Assembly (NCBI GenBank): GCA_023653785.1
Contig: JAMKCH010056811.1
Coordinates: 1 to 64,000, forward strand
Source: Ophioderma brevispina
Lineage: Eukaryota > Echinodermata > Ophiuroidea > Amphilepidida > Ophiodermatidae
Length of the DNA: 64,000 nt
Direction: 5' to 3'
Shown: piece after piece, positions 1 through 10,529 of the stretch
How the letters are laid out: the number at the start of each line of letters is the position of its first letter
Numbering within the stretch: position 1 is the first letter of the stretch
Translations under genes and position numbers: made by a program
Notes under the pieces: model-generated
Database searches by the model: none
Told to the model about the DNA's origin: nothing
Seen by the model: only the letters and a program-made list of their open reading frames with translations

Positions 1-84
1 ATCAGTGGGATGTGTCAAACATGTTCTTGGTGGTCAAGTGTACAAAGGACACATTTAGACCAGTCACCTGCGGTAGGGGAATGT

Positions 85-170
85 GAACGGCTCGCCATTT
101 TGAAGTATGCAGGGGCAGAGTAGTTCCTGATGGGGGAGGTCATTTGTTGAAGTATGCAGGGCTAGGGGTA
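85..170. repeat. Short direct repeat, two copies
   Basis: The string TGAAGTATGCAGGG occurs twice about 50 bases apart, starting near 101 and 149. Related GAAGTATG strings also occur inside the transposon family at 2075 and 22757, so this may be a scrap of that family. Nothing else is recognisable in the first 270 bases. Confidence 0.4.
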
Positions 171-305
171 GATAGGTTAGTGGACCATTATAACATCTTC
201 CATAACCAAACTTACAAATAAATTAACTAGACATAAAAAACAAAAGTCCTAGAATGAGGATAATCTGAGCTGCTTCAGTTGACCTGCCTTAAGCGCTCAG
301 TCAAG

Positions 306-315
306 GGGGGGGGGG

Positions 316-360
<45 letters not shown>
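306..360. repeat. Poly-G homopolymer tract
   Basis: An almost pure run of G, interrupted once by C, covers about 55 bases. It produces a spurious minus-strand proline-rich reading frame (275-511) that should not be annotated as a gene. Runs of this length are hard to sequence, so the length is uncertain. Confidence 0.9.
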
Positions 361-361
<1 letters not shown>

Positions 362-826
362 CTCATGACCTTGCGTGTGAAAGTCCCAAGGTCCAAATTG
401 GCCTCCACCAGAAGATCCTTTCTTCCCATTTCTCTGTAGGCTTATGAATGCCCTTCTGTCATGTAGCATCAAAACCCAGGACTTCAGAGTTTCAAAAGGG
501 AGGTATCGCATCTGGCAGCCAATCGTCCCGCGTTACTATTAGATAACTGCTGTTAATCCTAGGATTAGCCTTGAAATCAATAATAATTAAAAAAATAGAT
601 AGTAAAAGGGCATTCATGCACGATCATTGTTATTGCCATCAACAAATAGTCAAAGCAAGATGGACTTGCTCAGATGGTGGCACAAACATGAAACGATGGT
701 GTTTAGCAGCTGCTAATTATAAAAGAGGAATACTATCAGCAAGGTTTTTTTTTAAAAACCGTATGATGTATTTCATAAGAAATCGTGGTCAACAGGCAAT
801 TTCCTATGGTTGCTAATGAAAATATG

Positions 827-839
827 GTTGCCTAGCAAC
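827..839. promoter_or_regulatory. X-box-like inverted repeat (candidate RFX site)
   Basis: GTTGCCTAGCAAC is an inverted repeat with GTTGC/GCAAC arms, matching the general RFX X-box layout (GTNRCC-N-RGYAAC). A second, weaker copy (GTGCCTAGCAAC) lies at 983-994, 156 bases downstream. No gene start is visible nearby, and such motifs are often carried by dispersed repeats, so a regulatory function is not established. Confidence 0.3.
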
Positions 840-982
840 TGCATTTTGGTCTTGTGTTGTTGACAAGTTGCTACAGAAATAGAATGTTTATTTGAAATTG
901 AAGGTGTAGACACTAAATTACATCTAGTCATTGAAGTATCATTGGTCCATAGTCATCCTATGTACGGTGCTAAGGAAAATAC

Positions 983-994
983 GTGCCTAGCAAC
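983..994. promoter_or_regulatory. Second X-box-like motif
   Basis: GTGCCTAGCAAC shares its CCTAGCAAC core with the motif at 827-839. The right half matches the RFX consensus and the left half has a mismatch. A CCGTTGCTAC string follows at once and adds another half site. Confidence 0.25.
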
Positions 995-1687
995 CGTTGC
1001 TACACTATAGAGAGTTAATTTGGCTCCACCCCTGAAAATGTTTAGAATGTTGTTTCGATCATTTGTGCCAAGTTTAAGCTTTTTATATCTGAACAGTATT
1101 TTCACCCTCGCCTAGACTACAAGGGTATTTTGCAAAGGTACTAGAACCAGGCTATAGATGTAACAAAACTGAGGTCCGTTGCCAAAAGTTTTATGCCTAA
1201 TTAGGCAGGAGTATGCAGTCAAATTTGAAAAGCAAGCTAGGAAACATTGAAAGTGGGGAGTCTTGCTAAATATAATGAACACAATTAGAAGCGCTATAAA
1301 TTTGCATTGAGCTAAAAACATAAATAGAGTACTTTTGGGTACACTTTTGCCTCTCAACCTTATGTATAATTTACACACCAAAAACAAAATACAAAAACCA
1401 ACCCACATCTATAATTACTAAAAAACATCATCCTAGGACCGCTTGTGTCGCCTGCCATGGGTTAGTGAATGATAGGCCTAACATGACCTTTGACCTTGAT
1501 AGTGACTTGGACTCAAACAAATTGCGGGTTGATATAAACTCCATAAACAAATTTGGTTCCAATTGAACTTCAACTTTTCAAATGAGTCACTTTGATAAGT
1601 TTTAGCCATTGAAAAACTGACCTCACCTTTGACCTTGGTATGTGGCTGTGACTCAAACAAAACAAATGAGGGAGCCAATGTTGCACC

Positions 1688-1897
1688 TATTGTTCACGGA
1701 TCGCCCAAGCGATGAGTAGATTGACACCATCCATTATCTATTTCCTCCCGAGATATACCAGCGGGAATTATTTTTAAGCCCCGCCGAGACCGGATCGAAC
1801 GGGGACATAGCGGTTCAGGGCGAGCGGAGTGAATAGAGCTAAAGAGAATTCCCAGTTAGGTCTATTGACACTAACGTACTTATACTTTGTGACACTA
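1688..1897. mobile_element. GC-rich insert inside copy A
   Basis: In the related copy at 22480-22790 the sequence TTGCACCTAGACTCAAGTTTGG runs uninterrupted. Here TTGCACCT and GACTCAAGTTTGG are separated by about 210 bases. The inserted DNA is richer in GC and CpG than its surroundings (for example CCCCGCCGAGACCGGATCGA) and contains a gapped inverted pair, AATTATTTTTAAGCCCCG...CGGGGACAT. CTATTG at 1687-1692 and 1862-1867 is a possible duplication but does not match the insert edges exactly. Its origin is unknown. Confidence 0.5.
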
Positions 1898-2099
1898 TGA
1901 CTCAAGTTTGGTTCCAAATGAAACTTCAACTTTTCAAATGAGTTCAATGTTACATGTCAGCTATTTACAACTTGACATCACATGAACTTGACATCGGCAT
2001 GTGAAATTGACATCATCAACGAACTGGGGGATGCCAGGAGTTGCACCTGTGACCCAAGTGGTTTGAATCCATCAAAGTATGAGGATATTACAGCAATGT

Positions 2100-2160
2100 T
2101 AACTTTTTCACAACAGACAAACAACAACAGATAACATCAACAACAGAATCAACAACAACA
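2100..2160. repeat. CAA-rich simple repeat
   Basis: Interspersed CAACAA and CAACAG units lie just inside the right end of copy A. Confidence 0.6.
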
Positions 2161-2214
2161 GTGGACAAGTGATACTATATGTCTTCCTGCCTTAGGAAAG
2201 GCGACACAAAAACA

Positions 2215-4117
2215 AGGAGTTGTCTGTCTGTGCTGAGGACTGAGGTATACTGTGTGACTCCATTTCTTTTGTATTGCTTTATTTGTCATAAATTGTGGGT
2301 GTGTGTCTAATTTGCTACTTGTGTGTCTAACTTCAACAGAAGAAAAATCACCAAAGTATACCTGCTGAATTGCTGTTGTCCAGCTATGCATTTCTTGTGC
2401 TTTGATGTATGGAAAGGATATCAGGCAATGGTGGGGAACGACAGTCTGAGGTTGTTATCAGGCTTTCAAAGCAACCCACAGGTCAAAGGTAATCTAAAGG
2501 TCCATTTGCTAGAAATGCCCTATGAAGAACCAAATGTGGCCAAAAGGACTCATGACCTGAGCACATAACAATGCTGATGTCAAAGGCCTCACAACAGGTG
2601 CCCTGCACGATTTTTTTTTAAATGAGGCACATTTTAAATGATTTGAGTATTCCTTTAACTGAATATAAATTTAACCCTCATGACAAATTCTTAATCCTAA
2701 GGAGTGACAATTTTGACATACAAAAATCATGTAAAATTCATCAATTTTTAATTCTCAAAAGTGTAATTTACATTAAAATCTACTCTAACGAATCAAATAT
2801 GACATTACAAAAATTGTACCCAGGTTACTTGTTAATTTGCAAAACTTAAGTCTATTTTTAATGGGAGTAAATTAAAGGATTTCAAACAAAATAAAAAGCA
2901 AAAAATAGAAAAATACCGGAAGTTTATTCTTTTTATCTATCAATCTTGATATTAAAACTTTAAGGGTTCAAATTAATAAACTTCATCATCCTGACCAGAA
3001 ATATCAAATATTGCTTTTCACGAATCTGAGTCAAACTTGATAAGAGATACCAATTGTAAAATTGAAGTAGTTCACACAAGTGTTTTACCAACAGTAAAAA
3101 AGTAAAAACTTTCACAACATGTATTCAAACACTAAACTTCAATTTCAATGATTCAAAACGAACAGAATTTGCAATTTCGCGGAAAACAGAATCTAATCAT
3201 ATAAGGGAGACACTGATTTCCGGCGGCAGTTTCACAGGGAGTTTTGGATCTCACACTGTGTAACGCCATCGGGGTTTGCGTAATGACGCGCAGCTGCATC
3301 TAGTGTCCAAAGCTGTGAGATTGGGTTGGACGAGGTGCCTTTTGTTCGCAGGTTCTCTAAGGACAAGTGCCAATTGTAATCATACACAACTTGGTGACAC
3401 AAATAGCATTTAAAGGGACAGGAGTGAGATGTGTTCAGAGTGGACTCCTTCAATTGAAAATTGATAACACACATGACACAACCCTATGGGTTACCAGTTT
3501 GCTTATAAGTGGAAGTGAGATGCCAGTAAATTCTTCAAAAATATTTGTTCCTCGATGAAAAATTTGACAAAAACGGATCAAAACAGCAGTGTTGAAAGAT
3601 ATGAATATCCATCAAATGCAGACTCTGAGATTTTCAAAATATAACTTATGGTGCATCAATTAAAAATAGGGGAATGCGGTCCCAAATATGTGTCGAGAAG
3701 TGGTCACAGTGGTAGTATTAAGTGTAGAGTAAAAAAGGAACCATAAGTGACCCCCTTGAAAGGACCTGTGACATCATGACCCCACATAAGACCCCTTGTC
3801 TCAATGTACAAGTATATAAGTAGGAAATTTGAGGGATGATCCATCACTCCACTACAACCTAAAAACAAAATTTTGACCTTAAAATGGTCAACTAAATTTA
3901 AAAATAGTCAATCTAATGCTCAATTAACAAGTTTTGAGAGGAATCAGAATTTCATGTTTGGTGTATAGGCCTGGTTGTTATAGTATGCTCATTTTGTGAT
4001 TAAAAATATATTTTATTCATTTTTACCTGAGAAAGATTTCTCATAGGAAAGACTTAATCAGCAAAGAGGAAAAATGGAAATGCCCTATGGTGTAATATGT
4101 TATGCTTAGAGGATATT
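2215..4117. other. AT-rich stretch, no feature seen
   Basis: Stop-rich in all frames. The longest frames are about 80 codons, resemble no known protein and lack splice-site or promoter context. A GC-richer patch at 3215-3320 (CGGCGGCAG, TGACGCGCAGCTGC) may be a decayed repeat end. Confidence 0.5.
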
Positions 4118-4306
4118 CCCAGTGGGCATAGTCGTTTAGAGCGACGTCGAAAAAAGGTCAACGTTTTTTTATAAATTTAAGTCGAAAATGCAAATTGAAT
4201 CGAGTTTTAAGAACGAGTCAAATTCGATTTGCATTTTACGACTTAACTAGGTGAAAAATTTCTAACCTTTACTCTTTCGACGTTCCAGGGTCGATTGCCC
4301 ACTGGG
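4118..4306 (+). mobile_element. Foldback MITE, CCCAGTGGGCA termini (copy 1)
   Basis: CCCAGTGGGCA at 4118-4128 is the exact reverse complement of TGCCCACTGGG at 4296-4306. Further in, the arms keep pairing through AGCGACGTCGAAAAAAGGT on the left and TCTTTCGACGTTCC on the right, so the 189-bp unit could fold into a hairpin. It is non-coding. The copy at 16445-16659 is inverted relative to this one and shares both ends. Confidence 0.8.
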
Positions 4307-7224
4307 ATGTAGTTGACCTAAGTATCGCTAGCGAAGGTTTACGGTAATCGGTAGTTACATGTCAAGGATCACGGGCCTTTTTTTTGAGCCCTGCACCACG
4401 AGCTGAATATGATCAATACACAAAGTTACGGCCTGCAATAACATGACAAAGGTGCGTGATCCAGGAACCAGGGAGTTATGTAACCACTCGATGGCGCGAA
4501 TTATAAATAGCTTTGTATTTTCCAAGTTATGTGCCGTTTGAAGAGGTAATTCCAAATGAGTCTAATGCCATTCATAAGAGTCATTCATGTGAGACCCAAT
4601 TGGACAGTGTTAGGCTATGTTTATGAGATGTTAAAATATATATTTTTAGGTATGGGAAATACTTGTCGTCCAAGTGAAAATACTTATATAAGGATGTTTG
4701 CAGTTAAAAACTTGGCCAGAAGATTTATCTCGGAAATGGTAATTTGGTGCAGTACCAGTGCCACAGATACCACAGGAGCTTTGAAAGCTGAACTGTCTGC
4801 TGTAATTTTTCAAGCCAAAAGAGACTTCAGTTTTTTAATCAAAAAGGATTCCCGTTTGTGGTCCTAAAGTTGGACATTTGTGCAGACAGGCTTTTGGTGG
4901 TATAAAATGGAATAGTGTACCTGCGGATTAGTGGTGTCGTATGGGACAAACCCTGTATCTGAACTGTGGACAAAGTAACTTCTGGAGTTCTGTAAAATTT
5001 TTTTTTTTTTTTTTTTTTTTAAAATAATAATTCTGAAGAAGATATTTTTGTTATGGATTTATAGTATGGAATATTGACAATGACATTGCTGTCATTTTGG
5101 AGTCGTCCCGTAAGAACATATCCCGTTGACTGAAATGCTTCTTTTAATTCTAGGCCTATAAGTAGCCTCTGTTAGCTCATTTGTTCTGAAGCCCAGACAT
5201 GTCATGTTTTCTAGGCCTTCTTGTATCAAAATGAGTTTTGTCAGTTGTCACAATACAAAATAAGTTCCTTTTGTTTGGTTTATTCCTAGCTTCCTTAAAT
5301 TAGAATTATTCATTTTTAATTTATTTACTAAAAGAATATTAAAAGAAATCTAAGGGAAAGGGGAGACAAAGGGAAAAATAACAGTAAAAAGAAAAAACAA
5401 ATTTGGAAAAAAAATAGAATATAAATAGGTTAACTCAGGAAAAAGATATCTGAAATAGCTAAAAATAATAAGAAAACATGGAGACCCACAAGAGCAACAA
5501 TACAATGAAACATGAGTAGGGCTATGTGCACATGTTAAATGCTTTCTACTTAAGATGACACACAGACAAAAATGCAATGCTATTCAATGAAATCATTTGC
5601 ACAAAGGACAAAAACTGCTTTTAAACAATTGACAGCTAAACTATAGTCGAGACTAAAATCGGACAGAATTGATAAATTATGCAAAAATAAGTGACGGGTT
5701 GAAAATATTTTGGACCAAAGAAAAAAATTAAATATAACAAACATCAAATTTATGTTTCGGGATGAATTAAACTAAAAAGGAAAATAAAATTGAAGAAAAA
5801 TGTTTGAAAATGACTGGGAAAACCTATATTCATGTCGGTTAGAAAAACAACACCAAACCTCCCTAATGTTACATCTTCCCAAGTTTAAATTTTATTGGCA
5901 AAGTGGATTCCAACTGCATGGTCAACCATCCACTATGCTACAAAAAATAGCACGCACAATAACGTTGTAGAGACTAAAAATCTTAAAATCAGGTTTTGTT
6001 AAAATTTCATCCAGAAAGGACATTAGCACTTACAGGGCCACTATTAGCAATTCTTCACAATGTATAACAAATCGCACCCCCTATTTTTCATAAAAGTCCA
6101 TTTTTTGCACTGTTGATACGAAACAATTGTTGTAGAAAGACCCACTGTAAGTGCTAAGCATAAACATACTTATGACTATTATGCTTTGTTACTAATAAAA
6201 TCAGGATCTGACTTTTTCTAGGTCTCGGAAACAGTCATAGATAAAATCTTCAAGAATGCTTGAAAATGCTGAGGTCGTTTTTTTCAAAAGAACAGTAATA
6301 TAGGTGTCGATATCCTAAACACTAGCTATTTAGAGACAAACTTGAAGTTGGGAAAAATGACTGATAGTGGCTTAAGAGAGTATGTTAGTTGTTCAAATCA
6401 GGCTAACCAAAAACCTCCCGGTATTTTCTGGACTCCACAGGAGATATTTAGAAACATGGAGTCAAAGAACTCCAAGCTGGCACGTTGCGGTCAACCCATT
6501 CACTCGATCAGAAAGAGCTCAGGCGATGTCGATTTAATTAAAAACTCTAACCGTTTTTTGCTTACAGCAGCAATCAGTGTTACCACTGCAACAGAGGCGC
6601 GTACATTTGACCTTATTGCACTGTGTACTTGGGCTTTTAGTTTAAAATAACCTCTAATTCTACAGGTAACTCGCTGTAAGTAATTGAATTTGCATCACGA
6701 GTGTTTAAAAATACACAGAGGTGTTGTTCATATGGAATAAAGATTTACAAAACTTCATCAATCTATAGGATTATAGGCAGATAAAAAAAATAGTTGTATT
6801 CCCGTATACTGGTCTTCGAAAAGTTACAAGGGAGGGAGGCTTTTTTTTTTTTAGTGTGATGGTAAGCCAACTGTTTAATGACATTAATGAAAGTATGAAA
6901 CTTGCAGTGTGCTTAAAATAAGCAGTGGGCTATCATTCATAAATGTTTTTGATCAATACTGTACACATGTTCAACTGTTGAAATTTTTACAGTCTAGGTA
7001 ACAATAAATCTATGTACATGACATATGAATGTTGTATCATCGTACATGTTGTGTATGTTGTATCATCATTTCGACGACGAGGTTCGGTGCCCATTTCATC
7101 ACCCGGCACCCCTTCATCAGGGTCTCAGGATTGAATATAATTTTAAACCTTAAATACTTTTTAAAGATCTCACTTTTACACATATTATTTACTACAATGC
7201 ACATGCATTCTTCTGTATAATACA
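4307..7224. other. AT-rich stretch, no gene seen
   Basis: This holds a run of about 22 T at 4999-5020 and another T run at 6841-6852. Open frames of about 100 codons at 4556-4867 and 6342-6650 resemble no known family. A 12-bp inverted pair, TAGCACTTACAG/CTGTAAGTGCTA, lies at 6024-6035 and 6145-6156, which may be the ends of a very old small element. Confidence 0.5.
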
Positions 7225-7520
7225 TAAAAACCCTTACCTTAACCTAACCATCGCCATCACCCCCACCGTCTGCGTGTACATCTTTCCATACCCCACCCCA
7301 CTCTCATAATTCTCCCCACCCCTCATAGCAATACACCCCCCATCTTCCAAAAAATTTTCTACTCCACCAACTCCCCCAAACCCCGCCTTAAAAAGTCGTC
7401 AAACATCAAGCAAGCACACAGTCAACACGCGAAAGGTATCACATATTCCAAACACAATATACTACCAAAAACACTAACCTAACCTTTACCCTTTCCCCCC
7501 CCCCAACTGCGCCACCGTAT
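7225..7520. repeat. C/A-rich, G-poor strand-asymmetric tract
   Basis: For nearly 300 bases the plus strand contains very few G residues, is dominated by C, A and T, and ends in a run of about 10 C. It includes two TAACCTAACC strings (near 7239 and 7483) that resemble arthropod-type telomere repeats but are not tandem. No coding potential is seen. Confidence 0.6.
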
Positions 7521-8394
7521 CTATGTATGGTATGAGTAAGCTAAAATCTGTCGAAAATTCTACAGCCGATAATACCACAGCACAGAACATGGGACTGTAC
7601 AGTGTACTGCCACCACCGCTGCCAGCAAATCCTTACACATTGCAGTTTTCCGTTGAGCCGGCTGCCGAATTCATCATAGGGTCCAATACAAAATTCTTTC
7701 TAACAAAAACAGTTGGGGTTTATTCTGTAATGAAAATTGTGTGGTACACGATTTGGCGCTCCACAACTCTCCAGTCGCAGTCCCATCGTAGACTCCGGTA
7801 TAAGCTGCAAAGATTTTTGGTGATAGCGCAAAACGTGCACGAAAACTAGACTTATTGAATGGTCTGGAAAGGAGACTATGTCATGTACTCTCATCTCGTG
7901 TGTGCTATATCTGTGATCAAGTAGCCACCGGAATCAGGGCTGGGCAAGCTCACTGTTTGGAACTAAACATGTAACAACTTTGACTATACTTTCAAATGGC
8001 ACTGGACATGATTTCAGTAGGGGTTTCTAATTTTTACATAAAAAAAAAAAAAAATAAAAATGATGCGGCGGTCAAAACCAGTGGTGAGGGAGGATGACGG
8101 GAATCGAATAATTTTTTTAAAGGCCTTATTAATATATTTGGTGCAATTATTTTTTTGTGATTTGAGCCTTGCAAAAGTTATGAAAATATGGCACATGAAA
8201 TTACATGGTATGCAGTCTTTCTGTAATGTTATTAAAGGGACAAACATCTTTAACTCTGCCTATTTGAAATCAGAATGACTAAAAATTTATAATAAGGTCT
8301 AATGGAAACACATTTTACAAATTTTCTCTTAGAAGATCGCTAATAGCTCGTCCTGGCACGAGTCCAGAATTTTATGGAAGGGGTCAAAATTTGA
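7521..8394. other. No feature seen
   Basis: A 108-codon frame at 7523-7849 begins with ATG in a region of mixed composition. It has no domain that I recognise, no splice context and no neighbour. A 14-base A run lies at 8041-8054. Confidence 0.4.
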
Positions 8395-8650
8395 AGTCTG
8401 AAGAAGCTACTATTTGACTCATTTACTCTGTCTGTGAAATACCCTACCAGTAACAGATGTTTGTTTTAATGTTATGAGAGAAAAAGTGCCCACTTTGGTC
8501 GGACTAAATTAAATCTACACCCTATTTATATTGGCCTGTAAAAACCACATTTTTAGCTCTCATATCAAAAATGGCTTGCTTTATCAGCCTGAAATTTACA
8601 GATATGGGTATTGAGGCAAGGTTAATCAAACATGATGAAATCTTATAATT
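8395..8650 (+). repeat. Dispersed repeat shared with 62.6 kb
   Basis: The order of short blocks (CTCATTTAC, a GAGGGAAAA or GAGAGAAAAAG string, GCCCA, GACTAA, TTTTCAGCTCTCA or TTTTAGCTCTCA, and ACAGATGGG or ACAGATATGGG) is the same here as at 62600-62830. This indicates two diverged copies of one interspersed family. No termini are clear. Confidence 0.45.
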
Positions 8651-8657
8651 AGAGTAT

Positions 8658-9272
8658 AAAGATAGGATTTGTTGTTTTGTATATCTAATATCGTGCATAT
8701 TAGATGGGCAGTTCAATATTTTGAGTAGTGGATGGAATGCCCATCCTAATATGACACACTATTATCGTAGATCAAACCCATCGTGTCAGACCTAGTAGTA
8801 CTTTTCCGAAGGTTTAGCATTGAATGAGGTGATGTGCAGTGGAGAAATTTAAACTTCACGCTAAATCTTTTGAAAAATAAGTCTGACAGCATAGAAAAAT
8901 CAATTCGTGCTTAATGAAATCATCAAGTCAAACGTAAACGCAATTTTCTTGTTAACATTACTCTCAAAAAAATTTCTACTAAGCTTGGACTCGCATTAGC
9001 TTCAATGGTATTCAATGGTCACAGGGGAATTGAATATTACTGACTTTGAGCGCAGAGCGCCGATGGTTGGATACAAAGGAACACACAAAGTCTTTGCACT
9101 CTACAATGTAAACTTGCAAGGCCAGATAATCTTAGTTCATTCATGAACAGGTGAACCGGGCACACCTATCTGCCTCCTCTCCTAACTAATCGACGCACGT
9201 CCAAAACTTTTCCTTCGGTGACACGATGGGTTGAATCTACTCTAGATAGGCAAAACACAAATCCTATCTTTT
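8658..9272. mobile_element. Inverted-repeat element with a second element nested in its left arm
   Basis: The right arm at 9218-9272 is the reverse complement of two separate left blocks, 8658-8686 (AAAGATAGGATTTGTTGTTT and onward) and 8766-8789 (GTAGATCAAACCCATCGTGT). The 80 bases between those blocks are a foldback unit (8690-8760) that must have inserted after the outer element. The outer element is about 535 bp without the insert, with arms of about 53 bp, and is non-coding. Confidence 0.7.
8692..8760. mobile_element. Small hairpin MITE nested in 8658-9272
   Basis: CATATTAGATGGGCA at 8696-8710 pairs with TGCCCATCCTAATATG at 8738-8753. The loop, CAATATTTTGAGTAGTG, resembles the loop of the larger hairpin at 18498-18609 (CAATATTTGAGTGATA), so both belong to one family. 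Confidence 0.7.
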
Positions 9273-9631
9273 ATTCGCATTCTTATTTATTTTTTGTTTG
9301 TTTTAAATCACCGAAAATATTTTTTTTTAATATATCGTTAAAAAGGCAAAATATTCCCCCTCCGTTGTCAAAAATAACCAACCCGTACTAGCTGCATTTA
9401 CTGCATAACCTTATACACGCGGCGTAAACACTTGCGCGACAATAGATATTAGATAAATATGAAACTCCATATAAAATAGGCAACACCAATGATATTGCGT
9501 GTTTGCTTACGAAACCCCGCCCCTGAATAGAATTAGAGTAAATCGGCCGGCGATCCCCTTTAAGATTATTAACATGGATGCAGTGGTTTTTCTTATTTGA
9601 TCGATTTCAATGATCACAAACCAGGCCCGTA

Positions 9632-9905
9632 AGTCATGGGGGTGCGGTCGCACCCCCAAATTCACAAAAAGTGGGTCAAAATGGTCCCCTTTTTTGCTGA
9701 ATTTTTTGATTAAAAGGTTCCAAAATTTTTCGATAATTTTGATGAGAATGTCACTTTTGTGGTGATAAAATTTTAAAAAAGTCCAAAAAAGGACCATGTT
9801 TAGGGGTTAAGTGGTCACTTTATAACCAAAAAAGGTCCACTTTGTCGAAAAAGGTCCACTTTTCGAAGTTCCTCACCCCCCAAAATAAATCCTGCGTACG
9901 CTGGG
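9632..9905. repeat. Dispersed repeat, GGGGGTGCGGTCGCACCCCC family (copy 1)
   Basis: It begins with the palindrome GGGGGTGCGGTCGCACCCCC, continues through CAAAATGGTCC, GTCCAAAAAAGGACCAT and AAAAAGGTCCACTTT blocks, and ends with CACCCCCCAAAATAAATCCTG. The same order occurs at 45890-46138. It is non-coding. Confidence 0.7.
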
Positions 9906-9982
9906 TAACACACAGTGATGAATGGTGATGGGTATATTTCATTACTGATAAATGAAGGCGACCCATTGAAATGGTTTGATAG

Positions 9983-10190
9983 CCTCAGTGGCGTAACAGT
10001 GGGGGGGGGAGGGAAAGTTTCCCCTACACAAAAAATTGGGATTGGGGGGGGGGTTTGGGCGGGGGGGCTTGGGGGGTGGGGGGGGTGGGTGGTGGGGGGG
10101 GGGGTTTTGGTGTGGGGGGGGGGGTGGGGGGGGGGGGGGTGGGGGGGTTTTTTTTTTGCAAAAAAAAGGGGGGGGGGGGGGGGGTATAGG
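9983..10190 (+). repeat. CCTCAGTGGCGTAAC element with degenerate poly-G tract
   Basis: CCTCAGTGGCGTAACAGTGGGG starts a block that runs into nearly 200 bases of G with scattered T and A. The reverse complement of the same start, GGCGACGCCACTGAGG, ends a similar G-rich block at 20710-20726. The tract creates overlapping glycine- and proline-rich frames that are not genes. Confidence 0.7.
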
Positions 10191-10529
10191 GTGTGTAGAG
10201 CAAAAAAAAATAAAACTAAAGATTAATAGATGTGCCACTACGACAGCTCCAGTAGGGGCCCCCATTTTTGCCTGAAACTTCCTTATTAACAAGTTTGTTT
10301 TTTTGTTTTTTTTAAATATTTTTCTGGACTTGAACATTTTGAAAGTGTATGGAGAGAGATTTGAAGCAAATACCCGAGTAAATGGTACCCTTTCTACCAA
10401 CAACCCTTTAAAAATGGATAAGGGTATCAGTCCTCAGATTACAACATCCGCACACCAAATCAAACCAACTAAGTATCACCGGAATAGCTCGACGGCCAAA
10501 TGCACTCATTTCTGATCTTGCTGGTGGGT

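Larger units (their letters stand above)
1443..2209. mobile_element. Non-autonomous DNA transposon with TTGTGTCGCCT termini (copy A)
   Basis: The left end reads TTGTGTCGCCTGCC at 1443-1456 and the right end reads AGGCGACACAA at 2199-2209, its reverse complement. A second copy with the same ends lies at 31243-31715. The body carries repeated TGACCTTTGACCT-type strings and shares them with 22480-22790. No open frame is present, so it would need a transposase supplied in trans. Sequence just outside the left end (CATC, then CGC) is also shared with the second copy, so the true terminus may lie some 18 bases further out. The superfamily is unknown because no clear target-site duplication is visible. 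Confidence 0.65.

Noticed and set aside
275..511. Proline-rich 78-codon frame on the minus strand
   Set aside because: It is produced by the poly-G tract and has no support outside it.
6024..6156. 12-bp inverted pair as a MITE
   Set aside because: Arms are short, there is no second copy in the window and no target duplication. A chance occurrence is likely.
7225..7520. Interstitial telomere repeat (TAACCTAACC)
   Set aside because: Only two isolated occurrences in a C/A-rich tract, not a tandem array.
9915..10403. Glycine- and proline-rich frames up to 153 codons
   Set aside because: They are low-complexity translation of the G-run region at 9983-10190.
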